From an uncultured Spirochaetota bacterium (lineage in GTDB: Bacteria > Spirochaetota > Spirochaetia > JAFGXN01), in the NCBI GenBank assembly GCA_944388995.1, contig CALXKN010000003.1:62001-126000 (forward strand): 64,000 nt of DNA. The letters are read 5' to 3'. Positions 16,828 through 25,821 of the stretch are shown one piece after another. The notes beneath the pieces are model-generated. The model did not search any database. It was given only the letters and a program-made list of their open reading frames with translations, and was not told the DNA's origin. A program made the translations under genes and the position numbers. Every line of letters begins with the position of its first letter. The stretch's first letter is position 1.

Positions 16828-19569
16828 ATGTCTCTTTTCAGTCGAATCAGTAAAAAAATTTATGGAACGAAAAACGAAAAAGATATCAAACGGTTATTGC
16901 CGTTTGTGGCGGCTATTAATGCCTTAGAATCGGAAATGATGGCGCTTCCCGAACCGGCTTTTGCCGAACGGACAGAGGCTTTAAGGAAACGGTGCCGGGA
17001 GAAGGGAGAATCTTTGGATTCCCTGCTGCCGGAAGCGTTTGCCTTGGTTAGGGAAGCGGCGCGGCGCAAACTCGGCGAACGCCATTACGACGTTCAGCTG
17101 ATGGGCGGAATCGTCCTGCACGACGGAAAGATCACCGAAATGAAGACCGGTGAAGGAAAGACGCTGTCGTGCGTAACGGCGGCGTACCTCAATTCGTTGA
17201 GCGGTGAAGGCGTTCATGTCGTTACTGTCAACGATTATCTGGCACAGCGCGACGCTGATTGGATGCGACCGGTGTATAATCTGCTGGGAGTCACCGTCGG
17301 AACAGTGCTTCCCAACATGGATTACGATGCCAAGCGGAAGGCGTACCGCTGCGACATCACTTACGGAACCAACAACGAGTTCGGTTTTGATTATTTGCGC
17401 GATAACATGGCGCGGTCGATTGAGCAGAAAGTTCAACGCGGTCACCATTACTGCATTATCGATGAAATCGACTCGATTTTGATTGATGAAGCGAGAACGC
17501 CGTTGATCATTTCCGGTCAGGCGGATGATGATACGCCGAAATTCGCGCAGGTCAACAATCTGGTTCGATATTTTGAAGAGGTGAAGAAAGATCCGGCGAC
17601 CGATGAGTATCCGCAGGAGGACGCCGATTGTGTCGGCGATTATAAAGCAGACGAAAAGAGCAAACGCATCACTTTTACCAATCAAGGTATGCTGAAGCTC
17701 GAATCGCTGCTGCAAACGCACAAGATCATCAGCGGATCGCTTTTTGATCCCGAGAATTTCGAATATACGCACTACATGACACAGGCTATGCGGGCGCATA
17801 AAATGTTTAAGCGCGATGTTGATTACGTGGTTCAGGACGGAAAGGTGGAAATTGTTGACGAGTTTACCGGACGCGTTTTGGTCGGCCGACGTTATTCCGA
17901 AGGACTGCACCAGGCCATTGAAGCGAAAGAACACATCACCATCGCTAAACGCAATCGGACGCTGGCGACCATTACCTTTCAAAATTACTTCCGTCTTTAC
18001 AAAAAAATCTCCGGTATGACGGGAACCGCCGAAACGGAAGCCAAAGAGTTTGCCAAAATTTACGGCGTTGACGTCGTTGTCATTCCGACAAACCGTCCCG
18101 TTGCCCGCGTTGACAGCAACGATTTGATTTATTTCAATGCCGACTATAAATACAATGCGATTGCCAAAGAGGTCAAAGCGTGCCAGCAAAAAGGCCAGCC
18201 GGTATTGGTCGGAACCGTTTCGATTGAAAAATCGGAGCTGTTGTCAAAGTATTTTTTGAAATACGGCATCCGGCATGAAGTTCTGAATGCCAAAAATCAT
18301 CAGAGGGAGGCGATGATTGTCGCCGAAGCGGGAGCCAAAGGAGCGGTTACCATTGCTACCAACATGGCTGGCCGCGGTACCGACATCAAACTCGGCGGCA
18401 ACCCCGATTTCCGGGCCCGCCGCCGCGTTGGCAGCGAAGCTTCACCGGAAGAGTACTTGCAGGCTTACGAAGAAGAGTATGCAAAATGGAAGAAAGATTA
18501 CGACGAAGTTTGCGCTCTCGGCGGATTGTATATTCTCGGCACCGAGCGGCACGAATCGCGGCGCATCGACAACCAGCTGCGCGGCCGTTCGGGACGTCAG
18601 GGAGACCCGGGGTTTTCCCGCTTCTATCTTTCACTCGACGATGATCTGATGAGACTTTTCGGCGGAGAGAGTCTGAAATCGCTTATTTCCCGGCTGGGCA
18701 TGGCGGACGAAGAGCCGATCGAACACCGGCTCATCTCCCGCTCCATCGAACGGGCTCAAAACAAGGTGGAAGACCGTAACTACGAAATCCGCAAACATCT
18801 GCTTGAATACGACGATGTTCTCAATGAACAGAGGAAGGTCATTTACGGACAGCGCGACGAAATCCTGACAGACGATAACCTCTCCGCGCGGATTATTGCA
18901 TCGGCACGAGAGTTGGTTGAAGAGTGCGCCGCCGAAATGTTCGCTTCTACCGACACTAAAGCCGCCGCTTTTGCCCGCTTTTGCAACGATATGATGACCC
19001 GATTCCATCTCGATGTGGAGAGCCGAAACCTCGATTACGGAAAAATGAAAGAGTCTCAAATTGTCGGCGCCGTCATGGAAATGATTGAGGAGGATATCCG
19101 CGGCAAAGAGACACTTGTCGGCAAAGCGCCTCTGAACAGCTTTATCCGCGCCGTTTACCTCAATAAAATCGATCAAGCGTGGCAGAACCACCTCGAAGAA
19201 CTTGAAGCGCTGCGCGATGCCGTCAACCTCCGCGCTTACGCTCAAAAAAATCCGCTGCTTGAGTATAAACTCGAAGGATTTGACATCTTCGACAAACTGA
19301 TTTTCCGCATCAAAGACGACATGGCGCAGAGCATCGTTAAAATACGCATCAGCACCGAAAACGCTCAAACTTCCGCCAAAAAACCGATCTCCGACTTCCG
19401 CGCTTCCCACAGCGATCTTTCGCAATTCGGCGGCCGGCAGCCGGTTTCCTCGGCTCAGCCCGGCAACCGTTCGGTAACCGTGGTTCGCAGCGGCGCGAAA
19501 GTCGGCCGCAACGATCCGTGCCCGTGCGGCAGCGGGAAAAAGTACAAAAACTGCTGTGGCAATAAATAA
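16828..19569 (+). CDS. secA: Preprotein translocase ATPase SecA
   Basis: Motor that pushes unfolded proteins through SecYEG. 913 residues, full length. Walker A is MKTGEGKTLS, the DEAD-like box is IIDEIDSILIDEARTPLI, and the second nucleotide domain has TNMAGRGTDIKLGG and QLRGRSGRQGD. The preprotein cross-linking, scaffold and wing regions follow. The C-terminal zinc motif CPCGSGKKYKNCC, which binds SecB or ribosomes, is intact and ends at the last residues. Own promoter; a CmpB-like membrane gene follows after nine bases. Confidence 0.98.
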   Translation: MSLFSRISKKIYGTKNEKDIKRLLPFVAAINALESEMMALPEPAFAERTEALRKRCREKGESLDSLLPEAFALVREAARRKLGERHYDVQLMGGIVLHDGKITEMKTGEGKTLSCVTAAYLNSLSGEGVHVVTVNDYLAQRDADWMRPVYNLLGVTVGTVLPNMDYDAKRKAYRCDITYGTNNEFGFDYLRDNMARSIEQKVQRGHHYCIIDEIDSILIDEARTPLIISGQADDDTPKFAQVNNLVRYFEEVKKDPATDEYPQEDADCVGDYKADEKSKRITFTNQGMLKLESLLQTHKIISGSLFDPENFEYTHYMTQAMRAHKMFKRDVDYVVQDGKVEIVDEFTGRVLVGRRYSEGLHQAIEAKEHITIAKRNRTLATITFQNYFRLYKKISGMTGTAETEAKEFAKIYGVDVVVIPTNRPVARVDSNDLIYFNADYKYNAIAKEVKACQQKGQPVLVGTVSIEKSELLSKYFLKYGIRHEVLNAKNHQREAMIVAEAGAKGAVTIATNMAGRGTDIKLGGNPDFRARRRVGSEASPEEYLQAYEEEYAKWKKDYDEVCALGGLYILGTERHESRRIDNQLRGRSGRQGDPGFSRFYLSLDDDLMRLFGGESLKSLISRLGMADEEPIEHRLISRSIERAQNKVEDRNYEIRKHLLEYDDVLNEQRKVIYGQRDEILTDDNLSARIIASARELVEECAAEMFASTDTKAAAFARFCNDMMTRFHLDVESRNLDYGKMKESQIVGAVMEMIEEDIRGKETLVGKAPLNSFIRAVYLNKIDQAWQNHLEELEALRDAVNLRAYAQKNPLLEYKLEGFDIFDKLIFRIKDDMAQSIVKIRISTENAQTSAKKPISDFRASHSDLSQFGGRQPVSSAQPGNRSVTVVRSGAKVGRNDPCPCGSGKKYKNCCGNK

Positions 19570-19578
19570 GGAGAGACT

Positions 19579-20355
19579 ATGACGGTTTTTCAAACGGCGG
19601 CGCCTTGGGTCTTTTGGCTGGCGCTTTACGGTTTTATCGGCTGGGTTTACGAATCGATTCTCTGCTCCGTCAAAGCGCGTAAATGGATCAACCGAGGCTT
19701 TCTGCATGGACCGTACTGTCCTATCTACGGATTCGGCGCTGTCACCGTCATTCTCGTTCTCGGCCGCATCTCAAATCCCGTTGCCCTCTTTTTTCTCGGA
19801 GCGCTCCTCACCTGCACACTCGAATACATCACCTCGTGGGGAATGGAGAAACTTTTTCACGCCCGGTGGTGGGACTATCGATACATGAAATTTCAAATTA
19901 ACGGACGCGTTTGTCTGGCGGGCGCTGTCATTTTTGGAGCGATGACCGTAATTGTCATCAAAGCGGTTCATCCCTTTGTTTCTGAAATGACAGCCCGCAT
20001 TCCGTTTCCGTGGCTGGCGGCGATTGACGCTGTATTAATTGTCGGAGGGGCTGCCGATACCGTTGTGACCGTTGTTCGTCTGAAAAGTTTCAACCGCAGA
20101 CTTAAAGAAATCGACGCCAAAGTGCGGGAAATCCTCGATGAAGGACGCAAAGAGTGGCATCGTCGAGTGGAGCAGGCAGCCGAAGAGAGCCGTGGAACCG
20201 TTGACCGCATCCGCGAGGCGTACAATGCTCGCCGGAGTGAATGGCAAAAGGTTCTCGATTATCAGCAGAATTTGAAAAAGAAATTCCCCGCCTATCGTTC
20301 CGTTTTGTGGCACGACGCCTTCGAGCAGCTGCGCCGCTCTGTCAAAGAAAAATAA
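19579..20355 (+). CDS. CmpB-type putative ABC transporter permease (PF06541 family)
   Basis: 258 residues with four to five membrane segments in the first 160 (WVFWLALYGFIGWVYESILCS, FGAVTVILVLG, LFFLGALLTCTLEYITSWGME, VCLAGAVIFGAMTVIVI, AIDAVLIVGGAADTVV). A cytoplasmic coiled-coil tail follows. The GWVYES, NRGFLHGPYCPIYGFG and EYITSWGME motifs mark the ABC_trans_CmpB family, common in Firmicutes and spirochaetes but without a proven substrate or ATPase partner. GGAGA precedes ATG. Nine bases after secA, so same transcript. Confidence 0.86.
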   Translation: MTVFQTAAPWVFWLALYGFIGWVYESILCSVKARKWINRGFLHGPYCPIYGFGAVTVILVLGRISNPVALFFLGALLTCTLEYITSWGMEKLFHARWWDYRYMKFQINGRVCLAGAVIFGAMTVIVIKAVHPFVSEMTARIPFPWLAAIDAVLIVGGAADTVVTVVRLKSFNRRLKEIDAKVREILDEGRKEWHRRVEQAAEESRGTVDRIREAYNARRSEWQKVLDYQQNLKKKFPAYRSVLWHDAFEQLRRSVKEK

Positions 20356-20656
20356 ACTTCTGCCGCCGTCCGGCTTCCGCAAATCGCTCCGCACGGTTTT
20401 TTCAGAGCTTCGGGCGCATGTGCGCTTTCCGCGCACACCGGGCTTTCCGCTGCAATTCGCGGCATCCCGGGCTTTTCACCGCGGCAAAGCTGCCGCTTTG
20501 CCCTGCGCCTTTTTTCCGTCTGCCGCTCATTTCCGCTTCAATCCCTTGCGCCTTCGGCGAAAATAGTGCTTTATTTGCGAATCGGAGGCTCTTCAATGCC
20601 GGCGTTAACAAGAGATTGATCTTCAAAACCGCAAGCGGTCGGGAAAGATGTTCTTT
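20356..20656 (+). other. Gene-free convergent gap carrying interspersed repeat copy 1
   Basis: No gene supported. The middle holds the repeat described at 20401-20566. The rest (20567-20656) is unremarkable sequence up to the end of the acetyltransferase gene. A 74-codon minus-strand frame here is only the translation of the repeat. Confidence 0.7.
20401..20566. repeat. Interspersed structured repeat, copy 1
   Basis: About 160 bases closely similar to 61274-61435. Shared blocks include TCAGAGCTT, CGGGCTTTCCGCTGCAATTC, the hairpin GGCAAAGC-TGCC-GCTTTGCC (20483-20502), and CGCTCATTTCCGCTTCAATC. A second stem, GTGCGC-TTTCC-GCGCAC (20420-20436), occupies the place where copy 2 has a different stem, GCCCC-TGC-GGGGC. 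The 8-bp hairpin is followed on the plus strand by TTTTTT (20510-20515), so it may end transcription. Both copies sit between convergent genes in the same orientation. Confidence 0.88.
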
Positions 20657-21226
20657 TTATTCATCTTCAATGCGTTTGAGAATGCGTGCGGGAACGCCGC
20701 CGACAACGGTATTCGGCGGCACATCCTTGGTCACGACGGCGCCGGCAGCGATGACCGCACCGTCGCCGATCTTAATTCCCGGCAGAAGAGTGGCGTGAGC
20801 GCCCACCCAAACGTTTTGCCCCAATACAATCGGTGCGGCCGACAAATCGGCGCGTTTTCCCGGATTGAGGGAGTGATTCAGCGTTGCGAAGACAACCTGA
20901 TGGCCGATAAGGCATCCGTCGCCGATAACGACTCCTCCCTGATCTTGAAAACAGCACCCGGAATTAATGAAAACGTTTTTCCCGACGCTGATATTCTTTC
21001 CGAAGTCGGTGTAAATCGGCGGAAACAGAGAGAAGCTCTCATCAACCGGCTTGCCGATTAATTGCGAAAAAAGCAGACGCAGTTCTTCGTCTTCCGTCGC
21101 GGAATTGATTTGCGCCGTCAGACGGCGGGCTTCGGCCGCCGCTTCGTGCATAAACTCATGAACAGAAGAGCCGGCGCGGATGTACGGCTCCTTTTGAATC
21201 ATCTCAACATACTCGTTTGCGTTCAT
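20657..21226 (-). CDS. Sugar O-acetyltransferase (maltose/galactoside acetyltransferase family)
   Basis: 189 residues from ATG 21226, which has AGGGAG upstream; the longer frame to 21322 runs into repeat-like sequence. An N-terminal Mac domain ([12 protein letters not shown]...) is followed by a left-handed beta-helix of hexapeptide repeats ([66 protein letters not shown]). The catalytic histidine lies in LNHSL. It transfers acetyl from acetyl-CoA to a sugar hydroxyl in the cytoplasm; the true acceptor cannot be told. Flanked on both sides by repeat-like non-coding DNA. Confidence 0.92.
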   Translation of the reverse strand: MNANEYVEMIQKEPYIRAGSSVHEFMHEAAAEARRLTAQINSATEDEELRLLFSQLIGKPVDESFSLFPPIYTDFGKNISVGKNVFINSGCCFQDQGGVVIGDGCLIGHQVVFATLNHSLNPGKRADLSAAPIVLGQNVWVGAHATLLPGIKIGDGAVIAAGAVVTKDVPPNTVVGGVPARILKRIEDE

Positions 21227-21319
21227 AAATCTCCCTGAACGCCGCTGCGGGCGTTTGCTGACAGTATGCGTCGATTTCCTGTTTAAGTCAAATACTTTAA
21301 AGCGATGAAGCGCTATGTC

Positions 21320-21492
21320 CAAAAAGCATTGCCGTTTCGTTATTTTGCGGGCGTCCCGGCTTCGCCGTCGGCGCCCTCCGAGCTCGGTCTGCCCGTCTGT
21401 CGACGGGCAGACGGGCTTGCGCCCCTCTCCGGGCGCCTGACGCCTTCGGCAGCGCTTTGGGAACTTTTGCGAATCGGCTGCCTGAACGCGGT
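21320..21492. repeat. Palindromic intergenic element downstream of the LysR gene
   Basis: A gene-free block containing a perfect 9-bp inverted repeat, GCCCGTCTG (21391-21399) with CAGACGGGC (21408-21416), 8-base loop. Around it are GC-rich direct pieces (GGGCGTCCCGGCTTCGCCG, CTCTCCGGGCGCCTGACGCC). Its composition resembles the 20401 and 61274 repeats (many small palindromes, TTCGCC and CTTCGGC pieces), but I cannot align it to them, so it is probably a second repeat type. No gene between 21227 and 21492. Confidence 0.5.
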
Positions 21493-22377
21493 TTAAGGCT
21501 CGGCTGTCAACGGCTTGAGTTCATCGAGAAAAGCGCGGGCGGCAGGTGAGAGAACAGCAAATTTTTTCCAAACAAGATAGAGAGGAGAGAGCAGCTGCGG
21601 CTCCAGCGGACGGAAACGAAGCTCACTTTCGCTTCCGACGTAGACAAGATTTTCAAGTGTCAGCGCGCATCCGACCCCTTCTTCCGTCAGCAGGGCGGCG
21701 TTGTAAATAAGGTTGTAAACCGCTTTGATGTTCAGTTGCGAAAGCGGCCGCTGAAAAAACTTTTCAATCAGTTTTTCTTCCATAGATTGTTTCGAACAAA
21801 TCAGCGGACGGCTGAGAAGATCTTCTTTTGTAACGCGCTCCAATTCAGTCAGAGGATCGTCTTTGCGGACAATTACGCCCCAGCGGTCGCTGCGGTTGAG
21901 CGGCAGGTTGTCATAGGCGGAGAGGTCGGCCGATTCAATGAGGACGGCAAAATCCAGTAATCCTTTGTCAAGCTTTTCGATGGTGTCAGGAGCGTCGCCG
22001 CTGGTGATAAGAATTCGGATGCGCGGATGTTTTTCCTGCATCGCTTTAACGGCTCGGGAGATGATTTTAAGTGAATACGATTCGGCACTGCCGATGGCAA
22101 CCTCTCCTTCGATGTCGGAGGGAGTGGAGCGCAGCTCTTTCTCTGTCCGACGGTAAAGTCCAAGGATTTCCTCCGCCCGCTTCTGAAGCAGCTGTCCGGC
22201 GTCGGTCAGTGTCAGCTGCCGTTTTCCGCGAATAAATAGAGGCTTCCCGATTTCCCATTCGAGATTTTTTATTTGCCGCGTCAGGTTTGGCTGCGTGGTG
22301 TTGAGCAGTTCGGCAGCTTTTGTGATGTTTCTCTCTTTTGCTACGCCGAGAAAGTAGCGCAGTTCCCTGAATTCCAT
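21493..22377 (-). CDS. LysR-family transcriptional regulator
   Basis: 294 residues: an N-terminal winged helix ([36 protein letters not shown], residues 1-60) and a periplasmic-binding-like effector domain (about 88-290). It lies eight bases downstream of murB on the same strand with AGGAG before its ATG, so it is co-transcribed with murB and not divergent from a target as is usual. Target genes and ligand cannot be inferred. The next gene on this strand is the acetyltransferase 266 bases away. Confidence 0.92.
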   Translation of the reverse strand: MEFRELRYFLGVAKERNITKAAELLNTTQPNLTRQIKNLEWEIGKPLFIRGKRQLTLTDAGQLLQKRAEEILGLYRRTEKELRSTPSDIEGEVAIGSAESYSLKIISRAVKAMQEKHPRIRILITSGDAPDTIEKLDKGLLDFAVLIESADLSAYDNLPLNRSDRWGVIVRKDDPLTELERVTKEDLLSRPLICSKQSMEEKLIEKFFQRPLSQLNIKAVYNLIYNAALLTEEGVGCALTLENLVYVGSESELRFRPLEPQLLSPLYLVWKKFAVLSPAARAFLDELKPLTAEP

Positions 22378-22385
22378 AGGATCTC

Positions 22386-23324
22386 CTAACGCGTTCGTTT
22401 GTTTTCTTCGGCGTTTTCAAAGTCGCCGACGAAGACTGTCTCCGGTTCGGGGCGGAGGCCGCAGTTTCGTTCGACGGTCTCTTCAACCGTTTCAATAAGG
22501 ACGCAAATGTCGGCCGCCGTTGCGCCGCCGGTATTGATGATGATGTTGCCGTGATACGGGGCTATCTGAGCGCCGCCGCAGGTGAGACCGCGCAGACCGG
22601 CTTCGTCAATCAGCTGTCCGGTCGGTTTCCCGAAACGGCGGTCATTTTTAAAGATACTGCCGGCGCTTGGAAAGCGAAAGTGCCCCTTTTGAATGCGGTC
22701 GCTTTCGGCGGCATTCATGGCGGCTTCTATTTGAATGCGGTCGCCCGGTTCAAGACGGAAAACCGCCGAAAGAACGACGGTTCCGTTGTTTTGAAACGGC
22801 GAACGCTTGTATCCGAAGTCGCCGTCAGTCGGCAAAAGCGTGTGCGCGCTGCCGTCGGTTTTCAGATAACGGACGGATTCCAGCACCTCCGCCGTCGACC
22901 GCTCATAGCAGCGGGCATTCATCCGCACGGCGCCGCCGACGCTTCCCGGCAATTTGTACAGGAATTCGAGACCGCTCAAGCCGGCGTTCAAGGCGGCAAG
23001 GCATACATCTTCAACCCTTGCGCCCGCTTCGGCCGTTATTCGGCAGCCGTCAACGGCGATGCGCTTCAGCTTTTCCGTCGCAATAACCGGCTCCCGGATG
23101 CCTTTGTCGGCGACAATGAGGTTGGTTCCTCCGCCAAGGACGAAGTACGGCGTCCGTTCGGCTGACAGAAGCCGCAGCACCCTCTGAAGTTCCATCTCTG
23201 ACGCCGGAAAAATCACCAGATCGGCATTTCCTCCGACGTGAAACGAAGTCCGCTGCGCCATCGGCACATTCCGCCGCGTTTCAATGCCGTTGATTTTTTT
23301 TTCGAATTCCCGTAAATTGAACAT
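22386..23324 (-). CDS. murB: UDP-N-acetylmuramate dehydrogenase
   Basis: FAD enzyme that reduces UDP-GlcNAc-enolpyruvate to UDP-MurNAc in peptidoglycan precursor synthesis. 312 residues from ATG 23324; a frame to 23492 would enter cysS. It has the FAD-binding VLGGGTNLIVADKG and LPGSVGGAVRMNA, then GYKRSPFQ, the catalytic serine in SAGSIFKN, and a glutamate in RPEPETVFVG. A TATACT box ends six bases before the ATG and no Shine-Dalgarno is seen, so it may be leaderless. It is transcribed divergently from cysS and followed by a LysR gene. Confidence 0.94.
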   Translation of the reverse strand: MFNLREFEKKINGIETRRNVPMAQRTSFHVGGNADLVIFPASEMELQRVLRLLSAERTPYFVLGGGTNLIVADKGIREPVIATEKLKRIAVDGCRITAEAGARVEDVCLAALNAGLSGLEFLYKLPGSVGGAVRMNARCYERSTAEVLESVRYLKTDGSAHTLLPTDGDFGYKRSPFQNNGTVVLSAVFRLEPGDRIQIEAAMNAAESDRIQKGHFRFPSAGSIFKNDRRFGKPTGQLIDEAGLRGLTCGGAQIAPYHGNIIINTGGATAADICVLIETVEETVERNCGLRPEPETVFVGDFENAEENKRTR

Positions 23325-23330
23325 GGAGTC

Positions 23331-23359
23331 AGTATAACCGATTCTGCGGTTTTTTTCTA
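23331..23359 (-). promoter_or_regulatory. Candidate promoter of murB, leaderless spacing
   Basis: Minus strand TAGAAA (23359-23354, weak -35), 17 bases, TATACT (23336-23331), then GACTCC and the ATG at 23324. Confidence 0.5.
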
Positions 23360-23378
23360 TTCTTTTGCGGAGAATGAG

Positions 23379-24809
23379 ATGGAGATTCGATTTTACAATA
23401 CAATGTCGAGAAAAACGGAGATATTTGAGCCGATTGAGCCGATGAAGGTGAAGATGTATGCCTGCGGGCCGACGGTTTATAATTACGCCCATATCGGTAA
23501 TCTGCGCACCTATATTTTCGAAGATTTACTGAAACGGCTTTTCCTTCACGCCGGATATGAAGTCAATCACGTGATGAACATCACCGATGTCGGACACTTA
23601 ACCGGCGACAACGACGACGGTGAAGATAAAATGGTTAAAAGCTCGCGTGAAAGCAGTCGGACGGTTCGGGAAATTGCTGATTTTTACACAAACGCCTTTT
23701 TTAACGACACCGACCGTCTTCACATTCTGCGGCCGACAACCGCCTGTAAAGCAACCGATCATATCGACGATATGATCGCGCTGATTCAAACATTGGAAAA
23801 GAAAGGCTTTACTTACGAAGCCGGCGGCAACATTTATTTCAGCATCGATCGCTTTCCCGAATACGGTCGGTTGGCGCGGCTGGATTCTCAGCAGCTGCAG
23901 GCCGGAGCAAGGGTGGCTGTCGACGGGAACAAGCGCAACCCCCACGACTTCGTTTTGTGGTTCACCCGTTCCAAGTACGAGAATCACGTTCTGCTGTGGG
24001 ATTCGCCGTGGGGAAAAGGGTATCCCGGCTGGCATATCGAATGCTCGGCAATGAGCATGAAGTATCTCGGTCCGCACTTTGACATCCATTGCGGCGGCAT
24101 CGACCACATTCCTGTGCACCATACCAACGAAATTGCCCAATCCGAAGCCGCTTCCGGTGAAAAGTGGGTCGATTATTGGCTCCACGGTGAATTTTTGATT
24201 CTCGATAAAGGAAAAATGTCGAAGTCTTCAGGTTCGTTTCTGACGCTGCAGTCGCTGATTGACGCCGGATACGATCCGCTCGATTACCGTTGGTTTTGTC
24301 TCGGAGCGCACTACCGCAGTCAGCTGACCTTTTCTTTTGACGGCTTGAAAGCCGCCGCTTCCGCCCGCCGGAAACTTTTTACGCGCACTGCCGCCTTAAA
24401 AGCGGAATGCGCAGGCGCTGCCGTCGAAACTCCCGAAGGAAAGGCGCACAGTGACCGTTTTTGGCGTGCAGCCGCCGACGATTTAAACCTGCCGAAAGCG
24501 TTGGCTTCCGTCTGGGCGCTGCTGAAAGATGAAACCGTTTCTCCTTCCGGCAAACTGGCCGCTCTTTACTCGATGGATGAAATTCTCGGACTCGGATTGA
24601 GAGAGGCGGCCGAAGCCGCCGATCCTCCGTCCGTTTCCGCCGAAGAGAAAGCCCGCATCGAGGAACTTTTAGCGCAGCGCCGCGAAGCGAAGGCTGCCCG
24701 CGACTTTGCCCGAGCCGATGAAATACGCGATCGTCTGGCTGCTGAAGGAATCCGCATTCGGGACACCGCCGAAACCACATTGTGGGAAAAAATCGGCGGC
24801 GGAATGTAA
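23379..24809 (+). CDS. cysS: Cysteinyl-tRNA synthetase
   Basis: 476 residues, class I synthetase that charges tRNA-Cys. The HIGH-type motif is YNYAHIGNLRTYIFED, and zinc ligands include Cys in MYACGPTVYN and in WHIECSAMS plus HCGGIDH. KMSKS is intact (GKMSKSSGSFLT). A helical anticodon domain ends the protein. GGAGAATGAG precedes ATG. The next gene is an ECF sigma factor; a cysS-ECF sigma order is also what I recall for Treponema pallidum. Confidence 0.97.
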   Translation: MEIRFYNTMSRKTEIFEPIEPMKVKMYACGPTVYNYAHIGNLRTYIFEDLLKRLFLHAGYEVNHVMNITDVGHLTGDNDDGEDKMVKSSRESSRTVREIADFYTNAFFNDTDRLHILRPTTACKATDHIDDMIALIQTLEKKGFTYEAGGNIYFSIDRFPEYGRLARLDSQQLQAGARVAVDGNKRNPHDFVLWFTRSKYENHVLLWDSPWGKGYPGWHIECSAMSMKYLGPHFDIHCGGIDHIPVHHTNEIAQSEAASGEKWVDYWLHGEFLILDKGKMSKSSGSFLTLQSLIDAGYDPLDYRWFCLGAHYRSQLTFSFDGLKAAASARRKLFTRTAALKAECAGAAVETPEGKAHSDRFWRAAADDLNLPKALASVWALLKDETVSPSGKLAALYSMDEILGLGLREAAEAADPPSVSAEEKARIEELLAQRREAKAARDFARADEIRDRLAAEGIRIRDTAETTLWEKIGGGM

Positions 24810-24846
24810 CCTTTCCTCTGTTCAGGTATTTTAGAAAGGAAGCAGA

Positions 24847-25344
24847 ATGGGAATTCGAATCGATTATGATGCGCTTTACTCCGGTTTTTTGCCGATTTTG
24901 CTGAAAGTGGCGCTCAATGTTGTGCACGACATGGAGACGGCAGAAGAGATTTGTCAGGAAGCGTTTATCCGCCTTTTTGAGCGGAAAATTCCGTTTTCCA
25001 AAGAGGAAGAGGTGCGTTTCTGGCTGATTCGGGTGGTCAAAAACCTCAGTCTGAACGTTTTCAGGAAGCGGAAGAACGAGGCGGCGGCCGTCGAAAAGCT
25101 GCAGCAGATTCACCGTTCGGCAGAGCCGTCGGCGGAAGATCTTTTTTCCGCGGAGGAGGAGAAGCGGCGTCTCCGTAAGGCTGTCGACTCTCTTCCCGAC
25201 AAACTGAAAGAGGTGTTGGTTCTGAAGGAGTTCGGTGAAATGAACTACAAGGAAATTGCCCGGGCGCTGCGCATTTCGGAGTCCAATGTAAAGGTCAGGG
25301 TTTTTCGGGCAAAAGAAAAACTTGCCGAGATTTTAAACGGTTAG
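24847..25344 (+). CDS. ECF-type (extracytoplasmic function) RNA polymerase sigma factor
   Basis: 165 residues with only sigma regions 2 and 4: region 2 (ALNVVHDMETAEEICQEAFIRLF, residues 20-45, and FWLIRVVKNLSLNVFRKRK) and region 4 (LPDKLKEVLVLKEFGEMNYKEIARALRISESNVKVRVFRAKEKL). AGGAAG precedes ATG. Directly followed by an anti-sigma with a zinc-finger-type N-terminus and an overlapping TIG/transglutaminase-like membrane protein, so it likely answers an envelope signal. Target promoters unknown. Confidence 0.94.
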   Translation: MGIRIDYDALYSGFLPILLKVALNVVHDMETAEEICQEAFIRLFERKIPFSKEEEVRFWLIRVVKNLSLNVFRKRKNEAAAVEKLQQIHRSAEPSAEDLFSAEEEKRRLRKAVDSLPDKLKEVLVLKEFGEMNYKEIARALRISESNVKVRVFRAKEKLAEILNG

Positions 25345-25353
25345 GGGGCGGAT

Positions 25354-25821
25354 ATGTGTTTGGATAAGGACATGATTTCGGCTTATTGTGACGGAGAGAC
25401 GTCGGGAAAGGTGAAGGCGCTGATTGAAACGCATTTGAGCGGATGCGCCGAATGCCGCCGCACTGCGGAGACTTACCGCCGCATTTCGGCTGCCGTCCGC
25501 GGTTGCGCCGAAGAACCGGCCGCGGCGCAAGTGCGCGCTCTTGCTGTCCGTCTCCGTTCGCTGAACCGGAAGCCGGCTCCCGTCCGCCTGTCATTTCATG
25601 CGCCTGCCTTACGGGCGGCGGTTTTTCTGTTTGCCGCCCTTTTGGCGTTTACATTTATTTTGTTTTCCGTTATAATTTTTGCCGGAGGAAGCCGCAACGG
25701 AGAGGCGGTGATGGCTTCGGCTCCGGCTGAAAGAGCCGTCGCCGAACCGGCGGAACGGGAAACGGCTCCGTATCCGACGTTCCGCCCGGATAACCGCAAC
25801 CTGAGAACGGTTGATTACTGA
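25354..25821 (+). CDS. Membrane anti-sigma factor with ZAS (zf-HC2) domain
   Basis: 155 residues. The N-terminal ZAS signature HxxxCxxC is present (THLSGCAECR, residues about 29-38), with an extra Cys in AYCDGE. One membrane helix follows (about 90-112, VFLFAALLAFTFILFSVIIFAG), then a short outer tail rich in Glu, Ala and Pro. It should hold the ECF sigma at the membrane until a signal arrives. The gene starts nine bases after the sigma gene and its last 11 bases overlap the TIG protein's reading frame. Confidence 0.87.
   Translation: MCLDKDMISAYCDGETSGKVKALIETHLSGCAECRRTAETYRRISAAVRGCAEEPAAAQVRALAVRLRSLNRKPAPVRLSFHAPALRAAVFLFAALLAFTFILFSVIIFAGGSRNGEAVMASAPAERAVAEPAERETAPYPTFRPDNRNLRTVDY

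Noticed and set aside
16981-18189. Long antisense frame (402 codons) inside secA
   Set aside because: Exact shadow of SecA, whose motifs are intact on the plus strand; no ribosome site or recognisable motif on the minus strand.
18631-19707. Long antisense frame (358 codons) over the 3' end of secA
   Set aside because: Shadow of SecA and the CmpB-like gene; no family features.
20402-20626. 74-codon minus-strand frame as a small protein gene
   Set aside because: It is the translation of the interspersed repeat; conservation reflects DNA repeat structure, not a gene.
21227-21322. N-terminal extension of the acetyltransferase
   Set aside because: Basic, repeat-like residues; the ATG at 21226 has AGGGAG and begins the Mac domain.
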